Source: Prevotella sp. UBA4268 (GTDB taxonomy: Bacteria > Bacteroidota > Bacteroidia > Bacteroidales > Bacteroidaceae). From it: a DNA stretch of 46,730 nt. Positions 35,436 through 44,026 of the stretch are shown here, one piece after another. How positions within the stretch are numbered: position 1 is the stretch's first letter; every line of letters starts with the position of its first letter. The stretch covers positions 12,595 through 59,324 of the forward strand of contig DGWC01000081.1 of the NCBI GenBank assembly GCA_002395135.1. Reading direction: 5' to 3'. The translations under genes and the position numbers were made by a program. Under the pieces are notes generated by a model. It did no database searches. It worked only from the letters and a program-made list of their open reading frames with translations, and was not told where the DNA came from.

Positions 35436-36194
35436 ATGATTACAAATCTTTTGAATAATATAAAGGGTAAGGCCATGATGATGGGAATGGGCTCTTGTCT
35501 GTTGCTCCTGTCAGCATCCTGCCTTACATCATGCAGTTCTGCTGACGAGGATTTCTTCTATCAGGATGAACCGCGCGTGCGATTGGTGGGCGACTATACT
35601 TGGGCGGTGGGTTCCGACTCTATAACGTTCTCGTTTGTGGCCTTCGGTTCAGAGGTTACTGAGATGGAAATGAAGGTGGACGCTCAGATTATGGGCGAGG
35701 TGGCTAATCGCAACCGCGTGGTTAATCTGTCTGCTGACGCAGCAAAGACAACGGCTGCTGCCAATATGTATTCGTTCCCCTCCACGGTAACGATTCCTGC
35801 CGGTGAGGCCAAGGCAACGTTCCCTGTTGTGTTGAAACGTGATGCTTCGCTGGCCTCCAAAACGGTGAGGCTCTATATCAAGGTTGACGAGTCTGGTGAC
35901 TTCAAGTCGGGTGTCAACGAGGAGAATCACATCATGCTGATATGGAGCGACGTGCTCTCGAAACCAAAGAACTGGAATGATTTGGAACCTTTCTTCGGTT
36001 CGTATAGCGACAGCAAATACCGTTTCATGCTTGTCAATTCCGACGGTGCCGGCGAGTTCTCGACAGAAACGATGTCGTGGGCGCTGCTGAACAGTTATCG
36101 CATTAGATTCCAGAATCTGCTTAATGATTATAATGCAGCGCATCCTGGCAATCCTATGACTGACGAGAATGGACAACTGGTTACGTTTGAGTGA
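35436..36194 (+). CDS. DUF4843-family lipoprotein (locus 3)
   Basis: 252 residues. Lipoprotein signal with SASCLTSC lipobox region, followed by SSADEDFFYQDEPRVRLVGD, the typical start of DUF4843 proteins. It then has an Ig-like beta domain (ATFPVVLKRDASLASKTVRLYIKV) and a C-terminal part (WNDLEPFFGSYSDSKYRFM). The frame opens at a TTG at 35418, but the ATG at 35436 fits the signal peptide. These proteins accompany some SusCD loci and probably sit on the outer surface as extra ligand-binding lipoproteins; the ligand is unknown. Confidence 0.83.
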   Translation: MITNLLNNIKGKAMMMGMGSCLLLLSASCLTSCSSADEDFFYQDEPRVRLVGDYTWAVGSDSITFSFVAFGSEVTEMEMKVDAQIMGEVANRNRVVNLSADAAKTTAAANMYSFPSTVTIPAGEAKATFPVVLKRDASLASKTVRLYIKVDESGDFKSGVNEENHIMLIWSDVLSKPKNWNDLEPFFGSYSDSKYRFMLVNSDGAGEFSTETMSWALLNSYRIRFQNLLNDYNAAHPGNPMTDENGQLVTFE

Positions 36195-36228
36195 TAAAAG
36201 AAATGCTAACTATTGAAATGAAAGAATT

Positions 36229-37872
36229 ATGAATAAAAGAATTATCAATAAGACTAACATGGGATTCCTCTTCTTGCTGCTGTTCGTGGCAACGTTGATG
36301 GCCTCGAGTTGCTCTCAGGATGATGGAAACTATGACTATCTGCCCGACGAGGAGGTGAGTAAGATAGAACTTGACGTGGACACCACCATAACGAAAAACC
36401 CGTATGCTCTCTACACACTGAATCCTGGTGAGGATGTGGATTTCCATCTTAAAGTAAAATATGCTCATCCTGAGCGGCTGCAATATCGCTGGTTTGTGTT
36501 GAAGACCTACTACAACTCTTATCGCCAGGAGCAAATTGGCAACTCCATGATGTACCCCCCAGCAGATACAATCTACACAGAGAAGGATCTGAAGTGGACC
36601 TGCAATCTGGAGCCTGGCACCTACTTGTTCTATTGCAAGGCAGAGGATCCCACCAACGGCATTGTGGGTTATTGGCAGACAACTTCTTATAGTACAGTAC
36701 AGCAGGGCGGAACACAGGGCGGACTCTATCTGCTCACAGAGCGTGACGGACAGACTGACATAGAGGTGCAGACATCTTCCCTGATGCTGATTTTTGGTTC
36801 TGGAACCAAGTGCTTCTATAATTATTACAGTTCTATGAACGGTCATTACCTGGAGGGAAAACCACTGTTCATCAAGGGTACGCATACAGGAAAGGCAGCG
36901 AAGAACGGTTATATGGTGGCCACAGACAAGAATCTATACCGCTTGAACCAAGTGGGACTGACCACCATGAATACGTGGGACAATCTTTTCTATCGTACGC
37001 CGGCAAAGTTTAACCCGCAAACCAGTTTCTTCACCAACAACTGTGATTTCCTGATCAACGACGGCAAACTGTATGTCACCTATGCCAACCAGACGAATGA
37101 CTTAAAATTCTCGGAACCCATAGCCGGTGACTACGAGGCTTATCCGTTCTTGATGCGCACCACCTATGATTCATATAGTGCCGTAGCCAATTCCATCAAC
37201 GCTTGGCAGGTTATCTATGACCAAAAGAACCACAAGTTCCGTCCTTACTACTCGAAGGGCGTGTCTGTGAGCAACTTCAAATCGACCATTGCCGATGCTG
37301 TGGTTGATGCAAACAGCGTGCCAGGCGATGTGAAGGCGGTGTTCCAAGGTGGTGGTAACTTCAACTGTGTGATTACGGTGGTCAATGGCAAGCCCTATCT
37401 CTACCGTTATTGCTTCTATAATGTTCCTGACAATGGCGACTTCTCTGCTCAGGGCGACCGCTCAATCATTGACCTGAGCGGCTGCGAGGATATCATGAAC
37501 GCTAAGAAGTTCTGTTCCAATACCAAGGGATATGCTTTCTATTACTACACCGACAAGGGCGTTTACTCCTTCTCTGCTTCGAGCGGCGAGGCATCATCGC
37601 ACCAGGTTTATGCCTGCGAGGATGGCGAAGAGGTGACCGCCATCTATATTTGGGGTAGTGCCGGCGGCGGATTCCCGACGTCCAACTGTATTCTTTGGAT
37701 AGGCGTCTGGGATAAGAACAAGAAGAGTGGCAAACTGGTTCAATATGAGATGGATGTGAACTATGGCATACCAACTGTTATGTTTGGGCCGAATTTTGGT
37801 TCAAACGAGAACCCTGTCATCACTGAGGGATGGGGCAGAATCGTGGATATGACCTGCATCAGTGCTGAATAA
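36229..37872 (+). CDS. PKD-like surface lipoprotein (locus 3)
   Basis: 547 residues. The lipobox is in LMASSC followed by SQDDGNYDYLPDEEVSKIEL. The N-terminal ~180 residues are PKD/Ig-like (DVDFHLKVKYAHPERLQYRWF); the C-terminal part has repeated Tyr-rich beta segments suggestive of a beta-propeller-like fold. It matches the 'PKD-like family' proteins that follow DUF4843 genes in SusCD loci. It probably binds ligand at the surface. No catalytic motif seen. Confidence 0.78.
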   Translation: MNKRIINKTNMGFLFLLLFVATLMASSCSQDDGNYDYLPDEEVSKIELDVDTTITKNPYALYTLNPGEDVDFHLKVKYAHPERLQYRWFVLKTYYNSYRQEQIGNSMMYPPADTIYTEKDLKWTCNLEPGTYLFYCKAEDPTNGIVGYWQTTSYSTVQQGGTQGGLYLLTERDGQTDIEVQTSSLMLIFGSGTKCFYNYYSSMNGHYLEGKPLFIKGTHTGKAAKNGYMVATDKNLYRLNQVGLTTMNTWDNLFYRTPAKFNPQTSFFTNNCDFLINDGKLYVTYANQTNDLKFSEPIAGDYEAYPFLMRTTYDSYSAVANSINAWQVIYDQKNHKFRPYYSKGVSVSNFKSTIADAVVDANSVPGDVKAVFQGGGNFNCVITVVNGKPYLYRYCFYNVPDNGDFSAQGDRSIIDLSGCEDIMNAKKFCSNTKGYAFYYYTDKGVYSFSASSGEASSHQVYACEDGEEVTAIYIWGSAGGGFPTSNCILWIGVWDKNKKSGKLVQYEMDVNYGIPTVMFGPNFGSNENPVITEGWGRIVDMTCISAE

Positions 37873-37883
37873 ATCGTAACATC

Positions 37884-39029
37884 ATGAAAAGAGTATTATT
37901 AGCATTCTTTGCATTGGCAATCAGTCTTGGAGTCAGTGCACAGAAATATACAATCAACGGTATCGTCGAGGGTCTCCCCGACGGTACTGTCCTGCAACTC
38001 AATCCGATGTGTCATGGTAAGGAGGCTGCATTAGGCGAGACTACCGTGCAGGATGGTAAGTTTAAGTTTACGGGTACTGCCAAGGAACCGATCTGTGTAC
38101 ATGTCATGGTAAAGGATTCCTACGGCTATTGCGCCCTGATGCTGGAGAACTGTGGTGTTGTCGTCAATGCCAAGGTCACCAAGAGCAAGGCATGGGATGG
38201 TGTGGATCTGTATAAGTGGAAAGCCACCGTTCTCGGTTCTCCGCTCACTGACAAGTTCTATACATTTACCGCTGAGCGTGCGAAACTGGATGATTTGTAC
38301 AGGGCAAACCATGAGAAGTTCAAGGATGTACATGATAAAGCAAATCGTTTGAAGGATGAGGAATTTGCCGAGTATAAGAAGACGGAAGAGTATCAGGCTA
38401 TGGAAAGAGCAGACAAAGAATTCTTCCAGACGGCGGATAGAGTGCTGAACGGTTTAATACTTGATAACAAGGATACGTTCTGGGGACCGTTGCTTGCTCA
38501 CCAGTTCATGAATTATTTCACTCCAAATCAGCGTGAGCAGTACAATCAGTTTTCTGATGCTGCCAAGAATTCGTGGTATGGAAAGAAGATGAAAGAAGAA
38601 CTATGGCCTGCCGGAGGCATCGGCGAGAAGATTCCTTCGTTCACCTTGAAAGATGAGGCCGGCAAGGCGTTTACCTTCCAGCAGTTGGCACAGGAAAAGA
38701 AATATGTGCTCATCGACTTCTGGGCCTCTTGGTGCGCACCCTGCCGCAAGGAAATTCCCAATGTCAAGAAGCAGTATGAACTTTACAAGGACAAGGGTTT
38801 CGAAGTGGTAAGTATCTCCATCGATCGCAATGCCGGACAATGGAAGAAGGCTTTAGAGGAAGAACAACTTAAGTGGCCCAACTTCCTGAGCAACGAGGTG
38901 GCCGATCAGTTTAAGGTGAAGGCTGTTCCAACTATGTATCTGGTGGATGCCAAGGGTACCATCCTCGCCGAGAACGACGATGCCCGCGGCGAGAAACTGG
39001 CCCAGAAACTGGCTGAACTGATGAAATAG
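37884..39029 (+). CDS. DUF4369-TlpA thioredoxin-fold protein (locus 3)
   Basis: 381 residues. Signal peptide (MKRVLLAFFALAISLGVSA), DUF4369 domain (YTINGIVEGLPDGTVLQLNP, ~22-125), helical linker, and AhpC/TSA thioredoxin domain with Cys284-Ala-Pro-Cys287 (WASWCAPCRKEIP) and cis-Pro loop KAVPTMYLVDAKG. It closes the plus-strand arm of locus 3, 11 bases after the PKD-like gene, and is followed by a strong terminator. Confidence 0.92.
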   Translation: MKRVLLAFFALAISLGVSAQKYTINGIVEGLPDGTVLQLNPMCHGKEAALGETTVQDGKFKFTGTAKEPICVHVMVKDSYGYCALMLENCGVVVNAKVTKSKAWDGVDLYKWKATVLGSPLTDKFYTFTAERAKLDDLYRANHEKFKDVHDKANRLKDEEFAEYKKTEEYQAMERADKEFFQTADRVLNGLILDNKDTFWGPLLAHQFMNYFTPNQREQYNQFSDAAKNSWYGKKMKEELWPAGGIGEKIPSFTLKDEAGKAFTFQQLAQEKKYVLIDFWASWCAPCRKEIPNVKKQYELYKDKGFEVVSISIDRNAGQWKKALEEEQLKWPNFLSNEVADQFKVKAVPTMYLVDAKGTILAENDDARGEKLAQKLAELMK

Positions 39030-39268
39030 CATCCCGACGAACCACCTATATGATAATGGTTCGCGATTATCTGGATTTCTATAACTATCAGGATGGATTG
39101 TCCGAATACACACGACAGTCTGGACGAAATGCCAAGACAAACCATAAAAGACTTCGCAAACAGTATTTGCGAAGTTTTTTTATGGACAGGAAGAGCAATG
39201 AGAATCAGATGATGAATGGAAAACGCTTCTTTTTTCATGAAATATGTATGGATATCAGATTTTTCCAC
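39030..39268 (+). other. intergenic stretch after locus 3
   Basis: Contains the terminator at 39151-39182 and otherwise no gene or motif that I can support; short frames here lack conserved character. Confidence 0.5.
39151..39182 (+). terminator. terminator of locus 3
   Basis: ACTTCGCAAA (39151-39160) and TTTGCGAAGT (39166-39175) form a 10-bp stem with loop CAGTA, followed by a T-run. The stem is identical to that of the terminator after locus 2 (28586-28595 with 28601-28610). Confidence 0.88.
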
Positions 39269-39276
39269 TATCTTTG
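39269..39276 (+). promoter_or_regulatory. -7 element of the GH127 gene
   Basis: TATCTTTG matches TAnnTTTG. No clear TTTG lies about 20 bases upstream. The resulting leader would be about 130 bases long and structured. Confidence 0.45.
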
Positions 39277-39302
39277 CAAATCGATATGTTTCTACGCCAC
39301 CG

Positions 39303-39364
39303 GCGGAAGCGGGTTTTCATTTCCGCAGATGGTTCACATCCCCCAAAAGCAAGACACGGGGGAT
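39303..39364 (+). other. two hairpins in the GH127 leader
   Basis: GCGGAA (39303-39308) pairs with TTCCGC (39321-39326), and ATCCCCC (39338-39344) with GGGGGAT (39358-39364). Neither is followed by a proper T-run. I do not recognise a riboswitch class. Confidence 0.4.
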
Positions 39365-39411
39365 ATGGTTTTCTGAGAATGACTTAGCAAGATACAACAA
39401 AAAATGATAGC

Positions 39412-41451
39412 ATGAAAAAATGGATGATGATTTGCCTCGCGGCAGTGGTATGTTGCAAGCAGGCAGCCTTCGCTCAGAAGGCACAAGCAATGAGAAACGG
39501 TTATCCCATTTCGCAAGTGAACTTCACGCAGGTGAAGGTGAAGCCCGGCACGTTCTGGGGACAACGCATGGAGGCTGCCCGCACGGTGACCATTCCGCTG
39601 GCGTTCAGCAAGTGTGAAAGCGAGCACCGCTACGACAATTTCGTGAAAGCCGCCTACACACTGCAGCATCCCGGACATGAGGGACTCAAGACCGACAAAT
39701 GGGACGTGAGCAAGTTCATGGGCTTCTCGTTCGACGATACCGATGTCTATAAAACCATCGAGGGTGCAAGTTATGTGCTTAGTCTGGCCGAAAACAAGAC
39801 GCTGAAAAACTATATCGACTCGGTGCTCGACATCGTGGCGGCCGCACAGGAGCCCGACGGCTATCTCTACACCGCCCGTACCATTAATCCGCAGAAACCG
39901 CACGGATGGTCGGGCGACCGCCGATGGGTGAAAGAGGAGGAACTGAGCCATGAACTCTATAATCTGGGCCACATGGTGGATGCGGCCTGCGCTCACTATC
40001 AGGCCACGGGCAGCACGAAGTTTCTCGACATTGCCCGCCGCTATGCCGACTGTGTATGTCGCGAGGTGGGCAGCGGAGCGAACCAGGCCTGCGTGGTGCC
40101 TGGCCATCAGATTGCCGAGATGGCACTGGCACGCCTCTACCTGATTACGGGCGACAGGAAATATCTGGACGAAGCCAAGTTCCTGCTCGACTACCGCGGA
40201 AAGACGCACATCAAGAACATTTACAGCCAGTCACACAAACCCGTGACCACACAAGACGAGGCCGCTGGCCATGCCGTGCGCGCCACCTATATGTATGCAG
40301 GCATGGCGGATGTGGCAGCACTCACCGGCGACTCAGCCTATATTCATGCCATCGACCGCATCTGGCAGAACATCGTAGAAAAGAAAATGTATATCACTGG
40401 CGGCATCGGCTCGACAAGCAACGGAGAGGCTTTCGGCGCAAACTACGAACTGCCCAACATGACAGCCTATTGTGAGACTTGCGCCGCCATCGGCAATGTT
40501 TATGTGAACCACCGCCTGTTCCTGCTCCACGGCGAGTCGAAATATTACGACGTGGTGGAGCGAGCACTCTACAACGGACTCATCTCGGGCATGAGCATCG
40601 ACGGAGGACGGTTCTTCTACCCCAACCCACTGGCCAGCCTCGGACAGCACGAGCGCCAGCCTTGGTTTGGATGCGCCTGCTGCCCGTCGAACCTGTGCCG
40701 CTTCATTCCGTCACTTCCCGGCTACGTATATGCCGTGAAAGACGACAAGGTGTTTGTAAACCTGTTTCTTGCCAACCAGGGAACGCTGGACGTAAACGGC
40801 AAGAAAGTTGTGCTAGAGCAGACAACCAACTATCCGTGGAACGGCGACATTGCCATCAAGGTGAACGAAAGCAAGGCCGGCGTGTTCACATTGAAGATTC
40901 GCATTCCCGGATGGGCGCGCAACGAGGTAACGCCCGGCTCACTCTATCGGTTTACCGACGGAAAGAATGCCGACTACTCTATCCTGCTCAATGGTCAGCC
41001 GATTCGTTTCGACGGCGGAAAGCCGCAGCCCGGTACCGACGGATACGTGAATATCACTCGCCGATGGAAGAAGGGCGACGTGGTGAGCATTCACTTCGAC
41101 ATGGAGGCACGCGTGGTAACCGCCGACAATCAGGTGACCGCCGACCGCGGTATGGCGGCTGTGCAGCGCGGACCGCTGGTGTACTGTGCTGAATGGTGCG
41201 ACAACAACTTCGACATTATGTCAACCGTGCTCAACCAGCACCCTTCGTTCACAGAAAGCGATAAAGAGATTGAGGGCTGCCGTGTGACCATGCTCACCAC
41301 CAATGCCCAGAAACTGGACTTCGGTGCCGACGGTCGTCTGCAGCCATCCGACGTAAAACTGAACCTGATTCCCTATTATGCCTGGTGCCACAGGGGAAAG
41401 GGCAAGATGCGCGTGTGGCTGTCTAAGGATCTGACATTGTACAATCCTTGA
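39412..41451 (+). CDS. glycoside hydrolase family 127 protein, probable beta-L-arabinofuranosidase
   Basis: A secreted enzyme of 679 residues predicted to remove beta-L-arabinofuranose from plant glycans such as extensin side chains or pectin. Signal peptide MKKWMMICLAAVVCCKQAAFA. The (alpha/alpha)6 barrel contains the family's zinc/cysteine active site: Glu339 (NGEAFG) as general acid candidate, Glu355 and Cys357 in AYCETCAAIG, and Cys423-Cys424 in WFGCACCPSNLCR. The order and spacing match HypBA1 Glu322, Glu338, Cys340, Cys417 and Cys418, which makes Cys423 the likely nucleophile. A C-terminal beta domain (FTLKIRIPGWA) follows. It has its own promoter and terminator and is not part of locus 3. 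Other GH127 specificities are possible. Confidence 0.9.
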   Translation: MKKWMMICLAAVVCCKQAAFAQKAQAMRNGYPISQVNFTQVKVKPGTFWGQRMEAARTVTIPLAFSKCESEHRYDNFVKAAYTLQHPGHEGLKTDKWDVSKFMGFSFDDTDVYKTIEGASYVLSLAENKTLKNYIDSVLDIVAAAQEPDGYLYTARTINPQKPHGWSGDRRWVKEEELSHELYNLGHMVDAACAHYQATGSTKFLDIARRYADCVCREVGSGANQACVVPGHQIAEMALARLYLITGDRKYLDEAKFLLDYRGKTHIKNIYSQSHKPVTTQDEAAGHAVRATYMYAGMADVAALTGDSAYIHAIDRIWQNIVEKKMYITGGIGSTSNGEAFGANYELPNMTAYCETCAAIGNVYVNHRLFLLHGESKYYDVVERALYNGLISGMSIDGGRFFYPNPLASLGQHERQPWFGCACCPSNLCRFIPSLPGYVYAVKDDKVFVNLFLANQGTLDVNGKKVVLEQTTNYPWNGDIAIKVNESKAGVFTLKIRIPGWARNEVTPGSLYRFTDGKNADYSILLNGQPIRFDGGKPQPGTDGYVNITRRWKKGDVVSIHFDMEARVVTADNQVTADRGMAAVQRGPLVYCAEWCDNNFDIMSTVLNQHPSFTESDKEIEGCRVTMLTTNAQKLDFGADGRLQPSDVKLNLIPYYAWCHRGKGKMRVWLSKDLTLYNP

Positions 41452-41460
41452 AATAAAGAA

Positions 41461-41490
41461 AAAGGGAGATCGGTTGGCCAATCTCCCTTT
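41461..41490. terminator. bidirectional terminator between GH127 and pyrH
   Basis: AAAGGGAGAT (41461-41470) pairs with ATCTCCCTTT (41481-41490), loop of ten bases, then CTTTTTT. It lies between two convergent genes and has A- and T-runs on opposite sides. Confidence 0.85.
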
Positions 41491-41509
41491 CTTTTTTAAA
41501 CGCTGTCGG

Positions 41510-42220
41510 TCAACTGTGCACCAAGGTGCCTATATCCTCGCCGTCCATCACTTTCTTCAGATTGCCCACTACATCCATGTTAAACACATAGATGGGCAGA
41601 TGGTTGTCGTTGCACATCACAACGGCCGAGAGGTCCATCACCTTGAGGTTGCGCTCCAGCACCTCTGCATAGGTGATGTCGCTGAACTTGGTGGCCGTAG
41701 GGTCTTTTTCCGGATCAGCGGTATAGATGCCGTCCACGCGCGTTCCCTTCAGCATCACGTCGGCCTCGATTTCCACACCACGCAGCGAAGAACCCGTATC
41801 GGTGGTGAAATAAGGAGAGCCGGTGCCAGCCGAGAAGATGCACACATATCCATCGTTCATCGCGTCAATGGCTTTCCACTTGCTGTAGAATTCGCCCACG
41901 GGCTCCATGCGGATAGCCGTAAGCACTTTGTTTTTCACCCCGGCCGCATCAAGCGCGCTGCTCAGTGCCAGCGAGTTAATCACGGTGGCCATCATGCCCA
42001 TCTGATCGCCTTTCACGCGGTCGAAACCTTTCTGTGCGCCGCTCAGTCCGCGGAAGATGTTACCGCCGCCAATCACAATGCCAATCTGCACACCCATCTC
42101 GTGCACTTCCTTGATTTGCTGTGCATAATCAGACAGGCGCTGCGGGTCAATGCCCGTCTTGCCGCCAGCAGCGAGACTCTCGCCGCTGAGTTTCAACAGT
42201 ATTCTCTTAAATCTTGCCAT
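41510..42220 (-). CDS. pyrH: UMP kinase
   Basis: Phosphorylates UMP to UDP in the cytosol for pyrimidine nucleotide synthesis. The 236-residue protein has the amino-acid-kinase fold landmarks KRILLKLSGESL (phosphate binding), VIGGGNIFRG, DQMGMMATVINSLAL, and the FTTDTGSSLRGVEIEADVMLKGTRVDGIYTADP region, all typical of bacterial PyrH. Length is normal. It is the last of a minus-strand group yraN - birA - pyrH; the usual neighbour frr is not here. Confidence 0.96.
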   Translation of the reverse strand: MARFKRILLKLSGESLAAGGKTGIDPQRLSDYAQQIKEVHEMGVQIGIVIGGGNIFRGLSGAQKGFDRVKGDQMGMMATVINSLALSSALDAAGVKNKVLTAIRMEPVGEFYSKWKAIDAMNDGYVCIFSAGTGSPYFTTDTGSSLRGVEIEADVMLKGTRVDGIYTADPEKDPTATKFSDITYAEVLERNLKVMDLSAVVMCNDNHLPIYVFNMDVVGNLKKVMDGEDIGTLVHS

Positions 42221-42272
42221 GTTATTTTGAAATTTAACGATTATCTTTCATTCTACGGTGATGCTCAAGGCA

Positions 42273-43010
42273 TCAAATCACGAAACCGATTTCCTTAAAC
42301 GCGAAAGCCAGCAGTTCGCGGTTGTGGAGCCGCTGCAACAGCAGATGGCCGTCGTTGGACACATCCACGTAGCGAAACGGCTCCACCCTGCCGTCGGGAT
42401 GGCGGAAACCATGAACCCCACCCCTGCGATAGAGCGAATCGCGATATTCATTGCGCAACTGATCCCAATGCCCACCAGCCACCTGCTCAAGATATCCAAC
42501 CAAGCAGTGAACGGTATCGTTGAGCACTGCCTCGCGGTCGGTGTCATGTCCCAGTATCTGCGCCATTGAAACAGGGTTGGGCGCATCGCTGAGAAACTCG
42601 CGCTGGTTCACGTTGATGCCCGTTCCAATGATGCAGTCCTTGATATGGCTGCCCTGCAAGGTGGGCTCAATGAGCGTGCCGCAGAGTTTACGGTCGTTCC
42701 AGTAGATGTCATTCGGCCACTTGATGCTCACCTCGCCGATATACTGGCTCAAAGCGGTTTTCAGTGCGAGGGCGTTGACCATGGAAAGGATGAACTGATC
42801 CTTGGCAGGCACTCCGCAGGGACGGAAAAGCACGCTAAACGTGAGGTTCTTGCCCCGCTCGCTCTCCCAACTGTTGGTGCCGCAGCCGCGACCCGCCTTC
42901 TGGTAGTCAGTCCACGCCACAATCATCTCGTCCTCGCCCACCGGACGGCGGCTGGCCAGATAATTGTTGGTGGAGTCCACCTCCTTGAAATACTCCGTTG
43001 TAATGTTCAT
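42273..43010 (-). CDS. birA: biotin--[acetyl-CoA-carboxylase] ligase
   Basis: Activates biotin with ATP and attaches it to biotin carboxyl carrier proteins. 245 residues, the short catalytic form: it begins at once with TEYFKEVDSTNNYLAS and lacks the N-terminal helix-turn-helix of repressor-type BirA, so it should not regulate biotin genes. Motifs: KAGRGCGTNSWESERGKNL (biotin/ATP loop), KWPNDIYWNDRKLCGTLIE and GTGINVNQ. I start at the ATG at 43010; the frame upstream overlaps yraN. It lies 13 bases after yraN. Confidence 0.93.
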   Translation of the reverse strand: MNITTEYFKEVDSTNNYLASRRPVGEDEMIVAWTDYQKAGRGCGTNSWESERGKNLTFSVLFRPCGVPAKDQFILSMVNALALKTALSQYIGEVSIKWPNDIYWNDRKLCGTLIEPTLQGSHIKDCIIGTGINVNQREFLSDAPNPVSMAQILGHDTDREAVLNDTVHCLVGYLEQVAGGHWDQLRNEYRDSLYRRGGVHGFRHPDGRVEPFRYVDVSNDGHLLLQRLHNRELLAFAFKEIGFVI

Positions 43011-43023
43011 CTCTTTTTCATGG

Positions 43024-43392
43024 TTACATCCTGGCTGGCAGGAAGGCATCCACAATGTGGTTCACCTCAAAGCGGCCTGTATCGTCGCCCGTCACGGAAA
43101 CAATGTCGAAACGGATGTCGCAGTCTATGCGATACTGCTTCACAAACCGGCTTGCGGCAATGCTGAGCGAGCGGATTTTGCGCCAGTCGACAGCCTCTTC
43201 AGGCTCTCCGAAGAGATTGTTGCGCCGCGTTTTCACCTCTACAATCACCAGCGTGTTGCCGTCCATAGCCACGAGGTCGAGGTCGCGATGCCCGTCTCTC
43301 CAGTCGCGAGCCAGTATTCTGTAGCCTTTCTTTTCCAGATAGTCAACAGCCTGCTGTTCGCCCCATTTCCCAAGTTCATTGTGTGCTGCCAT
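43024..43392 (-). CDS. YraN/UPF0102 family nuclease-like protein
   Basis: 122 residues. The family has a restriction-endonuclease-like fold: GKWGEQQAVDYLEKKGYRILARDWR, then DLDLVAMDGNTLVIVEVKTRR with the D...EVK catalytic-type motif. In-cell function is unclear; roles in DNA uptake or repair have been proposed for relatives. It is first in the group with birA and pyrH and divergent from tadA. Confidence 0.92.
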   Translation of the reverse strand: MAAHNELGKWGEQQAVDYLEKKGYRILARDWRDGHRDLDLVAMDGNTLVIVEVKTRRNNLFGEPEEAVDWRKIRSLSIAASRFVKQYRIDCDIRFDIVSVTGDDTGRFEVNHIVDAFLPARM

Positions 43393-43416
43393 AGTGAGTA
43401 GACCTTATTTTTTATG

Positions 43417-43448
43417 CAAATTTAGCGATTACGACGCAAAATACCAAA
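43417..43448 (-). promoter_or_regulatory. promoter of yraN-birA
   Basis: On the minus strand TTTG (complement of 43445-43448), 20 bases, then TAAATTTG (complement of 43417-43424): a full Bacteroidota consensus, about 25 bases before the yraN ATG. Confidence 0.65.
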
Positions 43449-43458
43449 TAAAAATTCG

Positions 43459-43466
43459 TATTTTTG
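43459..43466 (+). promoter_or_regulatory. -7 element of tadA
   Basis: TATTTTTG matches TAnnTTTG, eight bases before the tadA ATG at 43475, implying a nearly leaderless transcript. Confidence 0.5.
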
Positions 43467-43474
43467 CATCCGTT

Positions 43475-43930
43475 ATGACAAAGATTGAAGAACAGCAGAA
43501 GAAAGACGAGTTCTATATGCAGCGCGCATTAGACGAGGCACACCAGGCACTCGATGCCGGCGAGGTACCTATCGGAGCCGTTGTGGTGTGCAACGACAGG
43601 ATTATTTCGCGCGGCCACAACCTCACCGAGACGCTCACCGACGTAACCGCCCATGCCGAGATGCAGGCCATCACGTCGGCCGCCAACGCCCTGGGCGGCA
43701 AATACCTGCCCGACTGCACGCTCTATGTCACCGTTGAGCCGTGCACCATGTGCGCCGGAGCCATCGGATGGGCACAAATCAAGCGCATCGTGTATGGCTG
43801 CGACGACGAGAAACGGGGCTATCACCGCTATGCGCCCCATGCTCTGCATCCCAAAGCCACCGTTACAGGCGGCGTAATGGAGACGGAATGCCGGGAACTG
43901 ATGCAGCAGTTTTTCAAGGCGCGGCGGTGA
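43475..43930 (+). CDS. tadA: tRNA-specific adenosine deaminase
   Basis: Deaminates adenosine to inosine at the wobble position 34 of tRNA-Arg(ACG). 151 residues with the zinc deaminase motifs His60-Ala-Glu62 (TAHAEMQAI) and Pro-Cys90-x-x-Cys93 (VEPCTMCAGAIGWAQ), and the VYGCDDEKRG segment. The ATG at 43475 is used; a frame open from 43379 would overlap the divergent yraN start and promoter. Confidence 0.95.
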   Translation: MTKIEEQQKKDEFYMQRALDEAHQALDAGEVPIGAVVVCNDRIISRGHNLTETLTDVTAHAEMQAITSAANALGGKYLPDCTLYVTVEPCTMCAGAIGWAQIKRIVYGCDDEKRGYHRYAPHALHPKATVTGGVMETECRELMQQFFKARR

Positions 43931-44026
43931 GATGAACCTTGGTTTCCGTCGTTTGTTCCTGTGCTTTCACGAGTGCAGGAAGCATGAACCTTACATACAA
44001 TCGTTTTTCCTTATCAGCAAATTTAA

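Noticed and set aside
39303..39364. Known riboswitch in the GH127 leader
   Set aside because: The hairpins do not show the conserved core of any riboswitch class that I can recognise.
37884..41451. GH127 as part of the locus 3 SusCD system, making it a polysaccharide utilization locus
   Set aside because: A strong terminator at 39151-39182 and a separate promoter element lie between them, and loci 1 and 2 of the same type have no glycosidase.
43956..43981. Hairpin TTCCTG/CAGGAA after tadA as a terminator
   Set aside because: Only six perfect pairs and no T-run follows.
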